From positions 35,809,566-35,873,565 of the forward strand of contig CM064871.1 in NCBI GenBank assembly GCA_032719365.1: DNA of 64,000 nucleotides, in the 5' to 3' direction. The translations under genes were made by a program, and so were the position numbers. Below the pieces are notes generated by a model that was not told the DNA's origin, ran no database searches, and saw only the letters and a program-made list of their open reading frames with translations. Below, one piece after another: positions 1 through 13,200 of the stretch (position 1 is the stretch's first letter; each line of letters opens with the position of its first letter). This DNA comes from Prinsepia uniflora. Its lineage: Eukaryota > Streptophyta > Magnoliopsida > Rosales > Rosaceae.

Positions 1-298
1 ATTCATTAAGTTTCGTGATTCGATGGTCATCCCTTCTTGAGGCCATCTTGGCCATTCCTGTAATTTATTGTTATGAGGAACAAAATTTGTTCATTTCAAA
101 ATTTAAAAAAGAAAAATTCAAATCGTCAGCTGCACTATACCTCTCAATGTTTTGTATCGCTAATAAATTGAGCAAAAATAATCTGCAGATGTCAAGAGTA
201 AAAGCGTTTTCGAAAATGGGTGTCCAGATTCTCTCCCATGATCAATAAGAACTTTAAGAAATAAAATGGAGTTTTTCTACATTCCAAATGTGGCTTAC
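1..298 (-). other. Intron 21 of the SPOT1-like gene (partial)
   Basis: AT-rich sequence following the exon-21 donor (plus-strand cttacct at 294-300). No open stretch resembles the next expected exon of the family, so that exon lies outside the window. Nothing else is recognised. Confidence 0.6.
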
Positions 299-1209
299 CT
301 CAATTGCAGTTTCATGCGCTTGACTGTAAGCTAGATGAAGGGGAAGCAGACCAGCAAGATGTTCAGAAGCAGCAGCCAATGCAGCTTTGATGGGCCTCCT
401 GCACATGGTGGATTAACAATAGACCCAATATATTTTATGCCACTTTCTTGAGTAAAGTAATGACTTCAAATCGGTTCAGAGTTCAAGTTTCATCTAAACT
501 AATCAGGCATACCACAACAAGCACTTCGAGAATGTAATTACATTTTCTGAACTTACGAAATATTTTTAAATGGGGAAATTAGATGAAAATTTGTTCGGAT
601 ATAGTAGTCAGTGAGAATCAACAATAGGTTTGCAATTTGATGTTCCATTTTTCAGTTGTTTCAGTATATATAACTATATAAATATATTTTGCATAAACCA
701 ATTGGATTCGAGTAAAAAGCTTGCACAATAATACAAACTACAGTCCAATCTAATAACATTGAAGGGAAAAATTCTGAAGAGTTTAGACAAAGACACCCGC
801 TAAACAAGAAATCTCGATTTCTTCCTATAGAACTCCACCACATGGCATACTTAGTTAAACATTCTAGTTAAGAACCAAGAAGATGAAATTTAATCAACAG
901 TAAATGCTTCATTAAACATTCCAATTTCTAGAGATTTTTCATAAATTCTGTATCCATGGGTTTACAGACTTAACAAACGAAACAAAACCAAAACAAAAAT
1001 ATATGCCGGATATACTGACCTCAGATCCAACAAAAGTGACTGCCCATTACATTGTAGATGGCTTTCCCAGGATGAAGGCTCTGACTGAACAACAATAACC
1101 ATATCAGAAAGAGCCTTTGCCTGATAATGCTTGTCAACCAACAATGGTTCACCATGGATGAACCAAAAAATTGGAACCTCTAGTGCAGAGCGGGTATGGG
1201 CAAGCTTCC
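299..1209 (-). CDS. SPOT1: SPOT1-like gene, exons 20-21, beyond the giant intron
   Basis: Exon 20 (1209-1020) begins after CTATGTAG and completes the split Gly codon from exon 19. It encodes HTRSALEVPIFWFIHGEPLL, VDKHYQAKALSDMVIVVQSE and SSWESHLQCNGQSLLLDL. Exon 21 (398-299) encodes RPIKAALAAASEHLAGLLPL and HLAYSQAHETAIE and ends at GAG|GTAAGC in phase 0. These sequences continue the AT5G58100 family order directly after exon 19, which proves that 1210-17258 is one intron. Intron 20 (1019-399) is AT-rich. No further exon is visible in 1-298. Confidence 0.87.
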
Positions 1210-4200
1210 CTACATAGTTCGTTAAAAGCATGCATGTCAATTCCAAAACATAAAACGCAAACTGGAATTTCTTAAAATATTTTAAAAGCACATATGTAGG
1301 ATGTGATTTGTCGAAAAAAAAAAAAGCAAAAAAAGAGAGAAAGAACTGAGCAACAAAACACTTGTTATCTTTACATATAGGATTAGGAAAAGTATTCCAT
1401 AGCCCTCTGGGATTTGGAAATAAGTTATCTTTACATCTCCAAAGAGGAATAGGAATTGTAATATGCTAAGGAGTGTAACCTAAGTCCTATATATTATAAT
1501 AGGCCTCTTAGGAGTCCATACAAACACAACAGAAAAATAAGACAGCAGTAAATACAAAGAAGGCATACACGGTATAAGAGCAAAGAGTGATTTGAGAGAT
1601 CGGGAGCTAGGGTTTAGGGATTAGATCAGGATTCTATATAAGTTCTTGTAATCTTGTTATCTTCATAGTGCTAGTGTTCTCTCAAGGAGATCACACGAGG
1701 ACATAGCCAAAGATTAGCCAAACCTCGCTAAATTCTTGTGTTCGTGTGTGTGGTGCGTTTACTTTATTGTTCATCTTTATTCCGCATTATCTTAGCATCA
1801 TCCTATTGTTTGCATAATCACCTAAGTCTATCAAGAAACAAGATCAGTTAAGGGACAAAACTCACAACAATTGGTATCAGAGCTCTTGAGGAGAGTGTTT
1901 TGAGATGGCGAGTGCTAAGGCAAACACAAGCAACGACGTGAAGGCTATGATCAAGCCATTCGACTCGGAGAACTTCACATTATGGCAGACGAAGGTGAAG
2001 AACGTCCTGATCCAACAAGAACTGCAGGAGGTTCTCGATACAGAAAGAAGGCCAACTGGCATAACAAACGCGCAATGGCAGAAGATGGAGAGGAAGACGA
2101 AGAGTTTTATAGAGCAGCACCTTGCCGATAATGTAGTGCTCCATATCGACAAGGACATGAATTCTAAGGAAACACGGGAAAAGCTGGAGAAGCTCTATAA
2201 GGGGTAAAACTTTATCCAACAAACTCTTCTTAAAAGATGAACTATTCAGCCTTCAGATGGAAGGAGGGGGAGACTTACAAGATCACCTAAGCAAGTTTCA
2301 GAATTTTGTTGCAAATTTATCCAAGGTGGATGAAAAAATATGAGGACGACGACTAGGCACTCTTAATGCTAAGATCTCTACCGTCTTCTTTCAAGCGTCT
2401 CCGAACCACATTGATGTTCAGTAAGGATACTCTGAAGTTAGATGAGGTTACCAAAGCTATTCTACCGTACGTCAAGATGGACAACTAAAAGGTATGAATA
2501 ATACTTTGGTTTGTATTGCTTGATTCTGAATGTACAGCAGTGCCTACTTTATACAATTGGATGTAGAGTCCTATCTAGCTAAGTACTAGTAGAGTCCTAA
2601 CTAGGTATGTGCTTATAGAGACTAACTAGGAAGTAATTACAACAGGAAGGAATCAGAGAAGATTCCTGTGGGCTTAAGACACACCAGATCACTGAGAGAT
2701 ATCCCTAATCTCTTGTGATCGGCTGGGATCCTGGCTAGGATCCTTAGGATCCTCAAGACACCCCCGCAAGACGGTTGAGTCATCTACGACACCGATCTTG
2801 GAGCGGAGGAGCTGGAAGTGAGGTCTGGGTAGAGCCTCGGTGAGAGCATCTACCAGATGGTCGTCCGTGGAGATGTGAGAGACCCAAAGGAGGCCACAAC
2901 TGACTTGTTCACGGACAAAGTTGTAGTCTATGGCAACATGCTTCATGCGAGTATGAAGGGTGGGGTTGGAGCAGTAAAATGTAGTACCAATGTTGTCACA
3001 CGAGATGCTAGGGGGCCGGGAATGGAGAGGCCCAGCTCGTGGAGTAAGGACTGCACCCAGAGTAATTCAGCAGTCGTAGAGGTAACAGCACAGTACTCAG
3101 CCTCAGTGGAGGACTTGGAAACTGCGCGTTGCTTGCGAAAGCTCTAGAAAATCAGGTTTCCACCCAAGTAGACTAGGTAGGCCGTGGTGGACTTGCGGTC
3201 ACCAAGATCACCAGCCCAGTCAACATCCGAGAAGGCATGAAGGGTGTGGAAGGAATAAGAGACAGCATGTAGGCGGTTGGTGGTGGTGTTGTGGAGATGG
3301 AGACCAAAGGTCAGGGTACCCTTCAAGTACCGAAGGACCCGCTTGAGAGCTTGCCAGTGCTGCTCAATTGGAGCATGCATAAACTGGGACAGTTTATTCA
3401 CAGCATAGGAGACAACAGGCCTAGTGAGGTTGAGGCACTGGAGGCTGCCCACTAGGTGTCTGAATAGGGTTGCATCTGCAGGTGGGGAGCCATCCTTGAG
3501 CTGCAGGGTAGGAGAGACAGCCAGGGAGGTGGCCACGGGTTTTGCACCATCCATATGGGCCATGGAGAGAAGATCGTGAATGTACTTATGCTGGGACAAG
3601 AACAAACTTGGGGTGGTTGGTAGGACCTTGACGCCAAGGAAGTAGTGAAGTGATCCTAGGTCCTTGACAGAGAACCGGGTAGCCAGGGTGTGGATGAATT
3701 TGGAGACAAGCACAGGGCTATTTCCTAACACAATGAGGTCATCATTATAGACAAGAAAATACAGCACATTAGGACCTTGCCTGAGAAAGAAAAGAGAGGC
3801 ATCAGACTGAGTGTTGACAAAACCGTGAGAGTGAAGGAAGGAGGTAAGTTCCTAACTGTCTGGTGTTGCGTAGCTTGCAAACATATGTAGGGTGTTGGGG
3901 ATCAACAAATCCAGTGGGCTGGGCCATGTGGACATCCGCATGGAGAGTGCCTTGGAGGAAGGAATTGTTGACGTCCAATTGTCTGAGGGCCAGCCGTGAG
4001 TGACAGCCATGTGGAGGATAGTCTGAATGGTGGTAGTTTGACCACGGGGCTAAACGTGGAAGTGAAATCCACGTCAGGTCACTGGTGGTACCCCTTAGCC
4101 ACCAGTCTGACCTTGTACCGTTCACCAGCACCCGTGCGTGTTCCTTGATCCTAAACACCCACTTGTTTCCAACAATGTTCTGTGAGGGGTGAGGAGGCAC

Positions 4201-7200
4201 CAAGTCCCATGTACCATTGTGAATGAGAGAATTTAGCTCGTGGGACATGGCATGTTGCCACTGGGGATCTTTGGTGGCCTGGGACACACAAATGGGCTCA
4301 ACCAAGGAGAGGAGGAGGAACCGGGTGTTGGCAGTGAGGGCATATGTGGAAACGGGGGGGATAATACCTGTTGGGTGTGGGTGAGCATAGGATGGGTGCG
4401 GGTGAGGAGGGGAGAGGGTGGGGTGGGAGGGACTGGTGGTGGTTTGGGTTGTCTCCTAGAGTACGTGCGCAGAGGTGGAGGGTCTGTGGTGGTGGGGCCC
4501 AAAGCAGCAGGGGTTGGTGTCAGAGGTTCTACAGGGTATGGGTTGCTGGAAGTAGGAAAAGTGGATGATGGCAGTGGTAGGACTTGAGCAGGGGAAGGAT
4601 CAGCCCCAAGAGCATGCAAGGGCGATGTGTTGAGTGAGTCCAGCGAAGGCAAGGAGGACTGAGCATCTGCGGATGTGGCAAAGGGGGACAATGAAAGAGA
4701 AGAGACAGGGGGAAGGGTAGACAGCCAAGAATCAAAGGTGTTAGAGGTCATATACGAGGAGGAAGGGCTAGAAGTTGGACCAAGACTCAAACTGAACATT
4801 ACTGGAGATATACAGTCAGATAGAGGCCGTGCCAAGGCAGAGATAGGCACTTCGTTGTAGAGTAACCAAGAAAAAGACATGGGGTAAACCTGAGGTGAAG
4901 TTTGTTGGGTGTGTAGGGGCGAAGCCAGGGGAAGCAAAGGCACCCAAAGGTACGAAGACAGGAGTAATTTCGGGGTTGGTTAAACAGAGTAGTGTAAGGA
5001 CACTTATTGTTGAGGTTGGGGATGGGAAGGCGGTTGATAAGGAAAACCGCGACTCGAAAAGCATAAGACATGTAGGACTGGTGAAGGTTGGCAGTGTGAA
5101 GGAGGGTTAGACCAGTTTCAACAATGTGGCGGTGTCGCCTTTCAACAACACGATTGTGCTGAGGCGTGTGAGGAAGGGTAAGGAGATGGTTGATGCCGTG
5201 AGCAGCAAGGAACGGCTTAAGCTGTATAAATTCCCCACCGCCATCTGTGTATAAGTGATGGGGTGGCTGAAAGATTTCTCAACGAGAGTTTTGAAATCAA
5301 TGAAAGTTGAATAGACATCCGACTTTTTACGAAAGGGATAAATCCAAGCATATTTAGTAAAGTGGTCAATAAACAGGACGTAATAGGAGAAGCCATCAAG
5401 AGAGAGGGATGGGGCAGGACCCCATACATCAGTGTAAATTAATTGAAGAGGTTGAGAGCTTTGTAAAGAGGAGACACCAAATGGAAGTTTATGACTTTTA
5501 TTGCAAAGACAAGAATTACATAGATTGGATGACAATTTAGAGGAAATGGAAACATCAAATTAACGAAGAACAGATTGAAGGACTTTAAAATGTGGATGAC
5601 CAAGACGTCGATGCCAGAGGTTAGGGGAGACTGCCACATCCACCAGGGCGTGAGGTTGATGAAGGAGGGAGGACTACTCATACACACCGTCCTTACTCAG
5701 GCCTTGAAGGAGAACCGCCCTCGTGTTGAGATCCTTCACAAGAAAGCAATGAGGAAATAGTTCAATGGAAGTGTTATTTTGTTGGTTAAACTTAGAAATG
5801 GAAATAAGATTTCAAGTCATAGAGGGAACACAGAGAACATTGTTAAGGGTAAAGGAGGCAAAAGTAGGGGAGGTTAACTTAGAAGAGCCCGTGTGTGTGA
5901 TACCTAGTCCCTTACCATTCCCGATGATGATTTCATCAGGGCCTTGATAGTGAGTTGCATCTGAGAGATGCTCGGTGCTGGAGGAAACATGGTGAGAGGC
6001 CCCGGAGTCAAGGAGCCAGTTGGGAGAGCCTACTTGAGTGGCTGGATTGGCCACGGGGAAAAGGCAGAGGTATGCTGAAGCTGGGGACACCGTTTTGCAC
6101 TGTCCCTGAGTTCCACACCATTGACAAAAACCATGATAGTCGCTGCCATGTGGAGGCGATCGTCGGTTGTTGTCGGAGGAGTGAGTTGGTGTAATGGCTG
6201 GAAGAACGGGGGCCATCAGAGTACGGAGAGGAAGAGCGATAGCCAGAGCCACGGTTGTCCCTAGAGGCAGTGAAGCCGCGGGAGGACTGAGTGGGGTTGG
6301 CCGCAATGGGTGGAGAGGGGGCTAGTGGTTCCTAGGGTCTGGTGGAAGCTTCATGCTGGACCAGCATGTCGTGGTGATTCTCAAATGCGACTGGAATGTC
6401 ACGAGACCGCACAGCAACAGCAATCTCTCAAAATTCGGGGCCCACACCATTGAGGACAAGGTCATCATCCTTAGGGGGTGCATCAATCGCAACCAATTCA
6501 TCAGAAAGGATGCGAACTTCTTGAAGATAGTTCAGCACTGGTCGTGAGTCACAACGAAGAAGGGTAAGGCATTCCTGGAGGCCAAGAACGTGTGCCCTGG
6601 CAGTGCTCGCATAAAGGTGAGTGAAACAGTCCAAGGCTACAGCGGAGGTCTTGGCGGCAACGATCAGTGTATAACCTGCAGGGAGACGGAGGCCAGTATG
6701 GCACTGAGGAGGAACTGGTCCTGGTGAATCCCGAAGGCGCGAAGTGCGGTATTCGATGCTGGATGACAGGAATAGGTGCCATCTAAACAGGTATGAATTT
6801 CCTTGTTTATTAACTGAATAATACTTTACAATAGGAGAGTCCTATATATACAGTTCTTAGGTAAGTCTAAGTAGGAAAACAAATATAAACTAGGTAGGAA
6901 ATCGTGGTCCTAACTAGGGAAGTATCTACAGAGAACCTAGGACAGTTTTAGGAAGGAATCTGCGGATTTCCTTTGACTACTGAGATGGTGGAGCCGTCTG
7001 TGACGCCAATCTTGTCACGGAGGAGCTGGAAACGTGGGCGCGGGAGAGGTTTGGTGAGAGCATCGGCAAGTTGATCATCAGTGGGAACATGTTGGACATG
7101 GAGAAGGCCACGGGTGACCTGATCACGAACAAACTGAAAGTCAATGTCCACATGTTTCATCCGGGAGTGTAGAGCAGGATTGGCACAGTAGAAAGTGGTG

Positions 7201-10200
7201 CCTAGGTTGTCACAGGAAATTGTGGGTGTGGCTGTGGCCTGAATACTGAGCTCCCGCATGAGAGATTGAACCCAGAGTAATTCGGCAGTGGTGGAGGCAA
7301 CAGCCCTGTATTCAGCCTCGGTGGAAGAGCGGGAAACAGACCGTTGTTTGCGTGAGCTCCAGGATATTAAGTTGCCATCTAGGTAAACAAGATATGTTGT
7401 GGTGGACTTGCAGTCGTCATGGTCACCAGCCCAGTCTGCATCGGAAAAGGCACTGAGTGTGCTGAAGGAGTGTGCAACAGCATGTAGATGATGGGTGGCA
7501 GTGCGGCGGATGGGAAGGCCATAGAGTACGGTGCCCTTGAGGTAGCGTAGAACACGTTTGAGGGCCTGCCAATGAAGGTCCGTGGGAGCATGCATAAATT
7601 GGGAGAGGCGGTTTACAGCATAAGAGACATCCAGGCGAGTCAAGTTGAGGTACTGCAGGCTACCCACCACTCTGCGAAAGAGAGTAGCATCAGCTGGCGG
7701 GGATCCATCATTGAGAAGGAGAGGTGGAGAAACGGCCAAGGGTGTGGACACGGGTTTGGCCCCCTCCATATGCACCATGGTGAGAATATCCTGCAGATAC
7801 TGATGCTGGGACAGAAAGAGGCCATCAAAGGTGGGCAGAACTTCCACGCCCAAGAAGTAGTTCAAGGTGCCGAGATCCTAGATAGAAAACCGGGTGGCCA
7901 ATGTGGTGATGAACCTCGATATGAGAGAGGAGTCACTGCCTGTAACAATAAGATCGTCAACATAGACTAGAAAGTAAAGAACGTGAGAGCCTTGCCTGTA
8001 GAGGAAAAGAGAGGCATCAGATTTGGCATTGACAAAGCCGTTGGCCAGAAGGAAAGAATGAAGCTCTTGGTACCAAGCCCGGGGTGCCTGTTTGAGACCG
8101 TAGAGGGCCTTTTTCAGCTGGCAGACATAAGTGGGGTTGTGGGGATCCACAAATCCAGCAGGTTGTGCCATGTAGACAGTCTCGGTAAGGGTGCCTTGCA
8201 GAAATGCATTGTTGACGTCCAGCTGTCGTATGGGCCAACCATGGGTCACGCTGAGATGGAGAATCAGTCGAATGGTGGTGGGCTTGACCACTGGGCTGTA
8301 AGTAGCAGTGAAGTCCAGGCCTGGGCGTTGGTGATAGCCTTTAGCCACAAGTCTGGCCTTGAATCGGTCAACAGCTCCATTGGGCTTCCGTTTGATCCGG
8401 AAGACCCATTTGTTACCAATGACATTCTGGGTAGGCTGTGGAGGGACCAGGACCCATGTGCCATTATGAATGAGGGCATTCAACTCTTCGGACATGGCAG
8501 AGCGCCACTGTGGGTGTTTCACAGCCTGGGAAACACAAGTGGGTTCAAGGAGGGGGAGGGGATGGGCGGTTGCCGTGAGGGCATAGTTGGGGGTTTGGGG
8601 AAGACAGTCAGTTTTGCTGCGGGTGAGCATGGGATGAGTGGGTGCTGGTGGTGGAGGGGTTAGGGGGGGAGGGGAAGCCGTGGGGGCTGGCTGCGGGGGT
8701 GGAGGAGGGGTGTGGGACAGCCGTGAGGACCGTCGTGTATATGTACGAAGAGTAGGTGGTGCAGGGGGCGGAGGGATAGGAGGCGGAGTGGAGGCTGTGG
8801 TGGTGGTGGTGGGTTGTGGCAGGTTCTGTGCTGGAACTAAGGCAGGGGCAGATACAGCGTCAAGAACAAGTGAGGAGGATGAATCCAAGTGGCCTTCAGG
8901 GGAAGGTGTAGACTGTGCAGGCACTGGTGAAGCAGCTGAATCAGGCACGGGAAGAGTAGAGACAAGAGGCTGAAAGGAGAGCCATTGGTGGAAGGCTTCG
9001 GAGGAAACATGAGGTACAGCGGACGGGAAACTAAGACCAGGGTAGGTGGACTCATCAAATTGGACATGACGGGAGACATATAGGCGGTGAGCTGAAGGAT
9101 CATAGCAGAGGTATGCACTTTGATTTAGGGAGTAGCCGAGAAAGAGGCAGGGAGTGGATCGAGGCTGCAGTTTGTTGGAGTTGTAGGGCCGGAGCCAAGG
9201 GAAACAAAGACAACCAAAGGTTCTGAGACGGTGGTAGTTGGGTGGCTGTTGGAAGAGGGCAGCATAGGGAGATTGGTTGTGGAGAATGGAGGTAGGAAGC
9301 CGGTTGATGAGGTATGCGGCTGTTTTGAAGGCATAGGTCCAGAAAGTGAGGGGTAGGTTGGCTTGATGAAGGAGAGTGAGGCCGGTTTCAACAAGATGAC
9401 GATGGCGACGTTCGGCCACACCATTGTGTTGGGGAGTGTGAGGTGGGGTAAGGAGGTGATTGATGTCGTGGGTGGCAAAAAAGGGTTTGAGTTTGGTGAA
9501 TTCACCACCACCATCAGTGTAAAGAGTCTGAATTGGATGTTGAAAGTACTTTTCGACAAGAGTTTTGAAATCAATGCATGTGGAAAAGACATCAGATTTT
9601 TTCTTTAGTGGATAAAGCCATGTATACTTTGTGTAGTGATCAACAAAGATAATGTAATAAGAAAAACAGTCAATGGAAGTGTGAGGGGCAGGACCCCACA
9701 CATCGGTATATATTAATTGTAAAGGACGATGACTGTGAAGGGAGGAGGTGCCAAATGGCAGCCTAGGACTCTTATTACAAAGACAGGACAGACATGGGGA
9801 CTCTTTGAGCTTGGGAGACAGATTGATGGAGGATTGACGAAGGACGTTGTGGAGGACTTTGGAGTGGGGATGACCAAGACGACGATGCCAGAGATTGGGT
9901 GAAACAGCAATGCCTACCAGTGCCTGTGGTTGATGTAAGGATGCAGGTGACCACTCGTAGACACCATCCTTACTCGGGCCTTGAAGGAGAACCGCCCCCG
10001 AGCTTAGATCCTTCACATGAAAACAAGAGGGAAAGAGTTCAATAGAGGTATTGTGCTGTTTGTTAAACTGAGAAATAGAGAGAATATTTCTAGTGATTTG
10101 AGGTGCACAGAGAACATTATGGAGAAGAAAAGATTTATTGGAGGGAGAGGATAGAGTGGTGGAGCCGACATGGGTGATGTCAAGCCCTTTACCGTTACCA

Positions 10201-13200
10201 ATGATGATCTCGTCTGGGCCCTGGTATTCAGAAACAGCAGACAGATGGTGAGAGGAGGCGGTCACATGGTGAGATGCACCAGAATCGAGGAGCCAAGGTG
10301 AGGTGGTGCCCGGGTTGGTTGGATTGGCTACGGGTTGGGCAGCAGAGTTTTGTTGAAGTTGTGGACAGCGCTTGGAGCTATGCCCCTGTATGCCACACCA
10401 TTGACAGAACCCTCGATAGCCGCTGCCTAGGGTCGGATTGGACTTGCGATTGCTGCTGGAGGGCTGGGAAGAGCGGTTGGAGGAGTAACCACGGTTGTCA
10501 GACTGCTGGTAGGAGCTCCGGTGGTCAGAAGAGCCTCGGGGCTGACGGTTATAAGAAGTGCTACGGGCAGTGTTGGCCGGATTTGCAGTGATGGGGGGTT
10601 GGGGGGAAGCAGGAGCTTCACGTGTGGTGGCAGCCTCATGCTGCACCAGCATATCGTGCAGGTTCTCAAAGGAGACAGGGGTGTCTCGAGAACGAACAGC
10701 AGCAGAAATATCCTTAAAGGCAGAGCCGACGCCATTAAGGACGTAAAGAAGGAGATCATCGTCTGAGAGGGGGGCATCAATTGCAGCCAGTTCGTCTGAG
10801 AGAAGACGAACTTCCTGCAGGTAGTCAGTGACGGGACGATTGTCACGACGAAGGAGAGTCAACCGCTCCTTAAGGCCTAGAACACGAGCTCGAGCCTTGC
10901 TGGCATAGAGCCGTGTGAGGCGGGTCCAGGCTGCCTCTGAAGTTTTGGCAGCAGCGATCAGGGTTACTACCTGAGGGGAGACAGAGCCAAGGATCGCATG
11001 GAGGATGAGCTGATCCTGGCGAAACCACAGAGCATGGGCTAGGGTTTCAATGGCGGGTGGGCAGGGACGGGTACCATCAACATACCCCATGAGATCGTAG
11101 CCGAGTAGGAGAGCATTGAATTGTGCTCTCCATGGGAAGAAGTTGGTGGCGGTCAGTTTCACAGGGAACTGGGCGGCGTTGATGGAGATGAGAGATGAAA
11201 GGGGGGAGGTGGTGTCGGTGGTTGGTGGGGGATTAGGGTTAAGGGTGGCGGCTGCAGAAGTGGGTTGGGCGGCCATGGATTAGGGTTTGCTTTCTAGGGT
11301 TGCTCGGTGGAGCTTTACTGCTCTGATACCATAAACAGGTATGAATTTCCTTGTTTATTAACTGAATAATACTTTACAATAGGAGCGTCCTATATATACA
11401 GTTCTTAGGTAAGTCTAAGTAGGGAAACAAATATAAACTAGGTAGGAAATTGTGGTCCTAACTAGGGAAGTATCTACAGAGAACCTAGGACAGTTTTAGG
11501 AAGGAATCTGCGGATTTCCTTTGACTACTGAGATCTGGGAATCAGGGAGATTGATCCTCAATCTCCTGGGATTCCCGTGGATCTTTATCACCATCAACAA
11601 ACCTCATAAGGTCATAACCAAGGAGGATGGCATTGAACTGGGCACGCCATGGGAAATAATTGGTGGAGGTGAGCTTTAGGGGAAGCTGGGCCACAGCATT
11701 GATGGTGATAAGAGAGGATAGAGGTGGGGCGATCTCAGGGGATGGTGGATCGATGATAACAAAAGGGTTGGGTGGGGCGGCCATGGAGGACATAGGGAAA
11801 AAAAACGAAGGGGGTTGAATTGCTCGTGAGAGCGTTATTGCTCTGATACCATAAAAGGTATGAATAATACTTTGGTTTGTACTGCTTGATTCTGAATGTA
11901 CAGCAATGCCTACTTTATACAATTGGATGTAGAGTCCTATCTACGCAAGTACTAGTAGAGTCCTAACTAGGTATGTGCTTATAGAGACTAACTAGGAAGG
12001 AATCAGAGAAGATTCATGTGGGCTTAAGACACGCCAGATCACTGAAAGATATCCTGAATCTCTTGTGATCGAATGGGATCCTGGCTAGGATCCTTAAGAA
12101 CAAGAACACTAAAAGTACTCAAGCACAAGGCCTTTATGTCAAAGGCACAGAGAGAGGTAGGTCTAAGAATAGACCGGATAAATCAAGCAATAGAGGAAGG
12201 TCAAATCCAAAATAAAGGATAAAAAGAATTGTTTCGTATGTGGTGCTTCCGATCATTGGAAGAGGAACTGCAACGTATGGAAAGAAAGGAAAGCAAAGGT
12301 AATGGCAAGGAACTCAAACGCAGCCCGTGTCGAAACTTCTGAGGATTACAACAGAGAGCTCATTGCAGTATCATCCACCGCCAATGCTTTTAAATTTTGA
12401 ATTTTGGATACGGGATGCTCGTTCCACATGTGTTCTATCAAAGAGTGGTTTGATACATATGAGGAAACCATCAACGAAGCGTTGATGGGAGACGATTCAC
12501 CACCTACGATCCAAGGTATTAGATCAATTAAAATCAAAAAGCACAACGGGGTTGTTAGGACATTGGAGAAGGTCAGACACATTCCAAATTTGAAGAAGAG
12601 GCTTATATTTCTTGGCAAATTTGACAAGGCAGGACTAAGGTACTCAGCTGAAGGAGGGATACTCAAGGTTGTCAAAGGATCTCTTGTCGTGATGAAGCGA
12701 GAAATCCAATCTAACCAACTGTAATATCTACGGAGGGGACACTGAAGACAACACTGAGGTTTAGCACTTTAGGCTAGGGCACATGAGTCAAACGGTCCGC
12801 AAGAGTTACTAAAGAAGAATATGCTAGAAGGTGTTAACTATTGCAAGCTAGATTTCTGCAAGTACTGTATCCTTGGGAAACAAAAAAAGACATCGTTCAA
12901 GCTTGCAAACAACGAGGAAAGAAGAAAAAATCTGGACTATATTCACACAGACGTTTGGGGCCCTGCACCAACCAAATCCAAGGCAGGTTCCAGGTATTTT
13001 ATCACTTTCTTAGATGTTTTTTCAAAGAAGGTTTGGGTCCATTTCATGAGGGATAATTCTGAAGTTTTCATAGAGTTCAAGGAGTGGAAAGCTGCTATAG
13101 AAAAACAGATGGAATGAAAAATCAGATATTTAAGAAGTGACAATGGAGGTGAATATAAGGACAACAGCTTCCTAAAGTTTTGCAGAGAACAAGGCATTAC

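Larger units (their letters stand above)
6784..11590 (-). mobile_element. Element B: young, nearly full-length RE1-like Copia inserted in element A
   Basis: Flanked by a perfect 5-bp target duplication CCATC (6779-6783 and 11591-11595). It restores A's Gag reading VDG-GTY when removed. 5' LTR 11332-11590, primer site GCTCTGATACCA (plus) at 11320-11331 directly abutting the LTR, polyprotein 11276-6948, shortened 3' LTR 6784-6986. The LTRs differ at about three sites over the ~200 bp they share, so insertion is recent relative to A and C. Confidence 0.92.
2492..12108 (-). mobile_element. Element A: decayed RE1-like Copia inserted in element C
   Basis: LTR copies at 2492-2760 and 11858-12108 flank a minus-strand Copia with a primer-binding site at 11840-11851. 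The plus-strand flanks share ctaaaag (2485-2491 and 12109-12115), where C's gag continues; the exact target duplication is within this string. It is heavily frameshifted and itself split by element B (6784-11590). It resembles B throughout, so both belong to one RE1-like lineage. Confidence 0.85.

Noticed and set aside
4233..4943. Proline/serine-rich secreted protein (extensin-like)
   Set aside because: It lies between the integrase and RT motifs of Copia element A and matches the linker of element B.
8638..8973. Glycine-rich protein on the plus strand
   Set aside because: Antisense shadow of the Pro-rich linker in element B's polyprotein.
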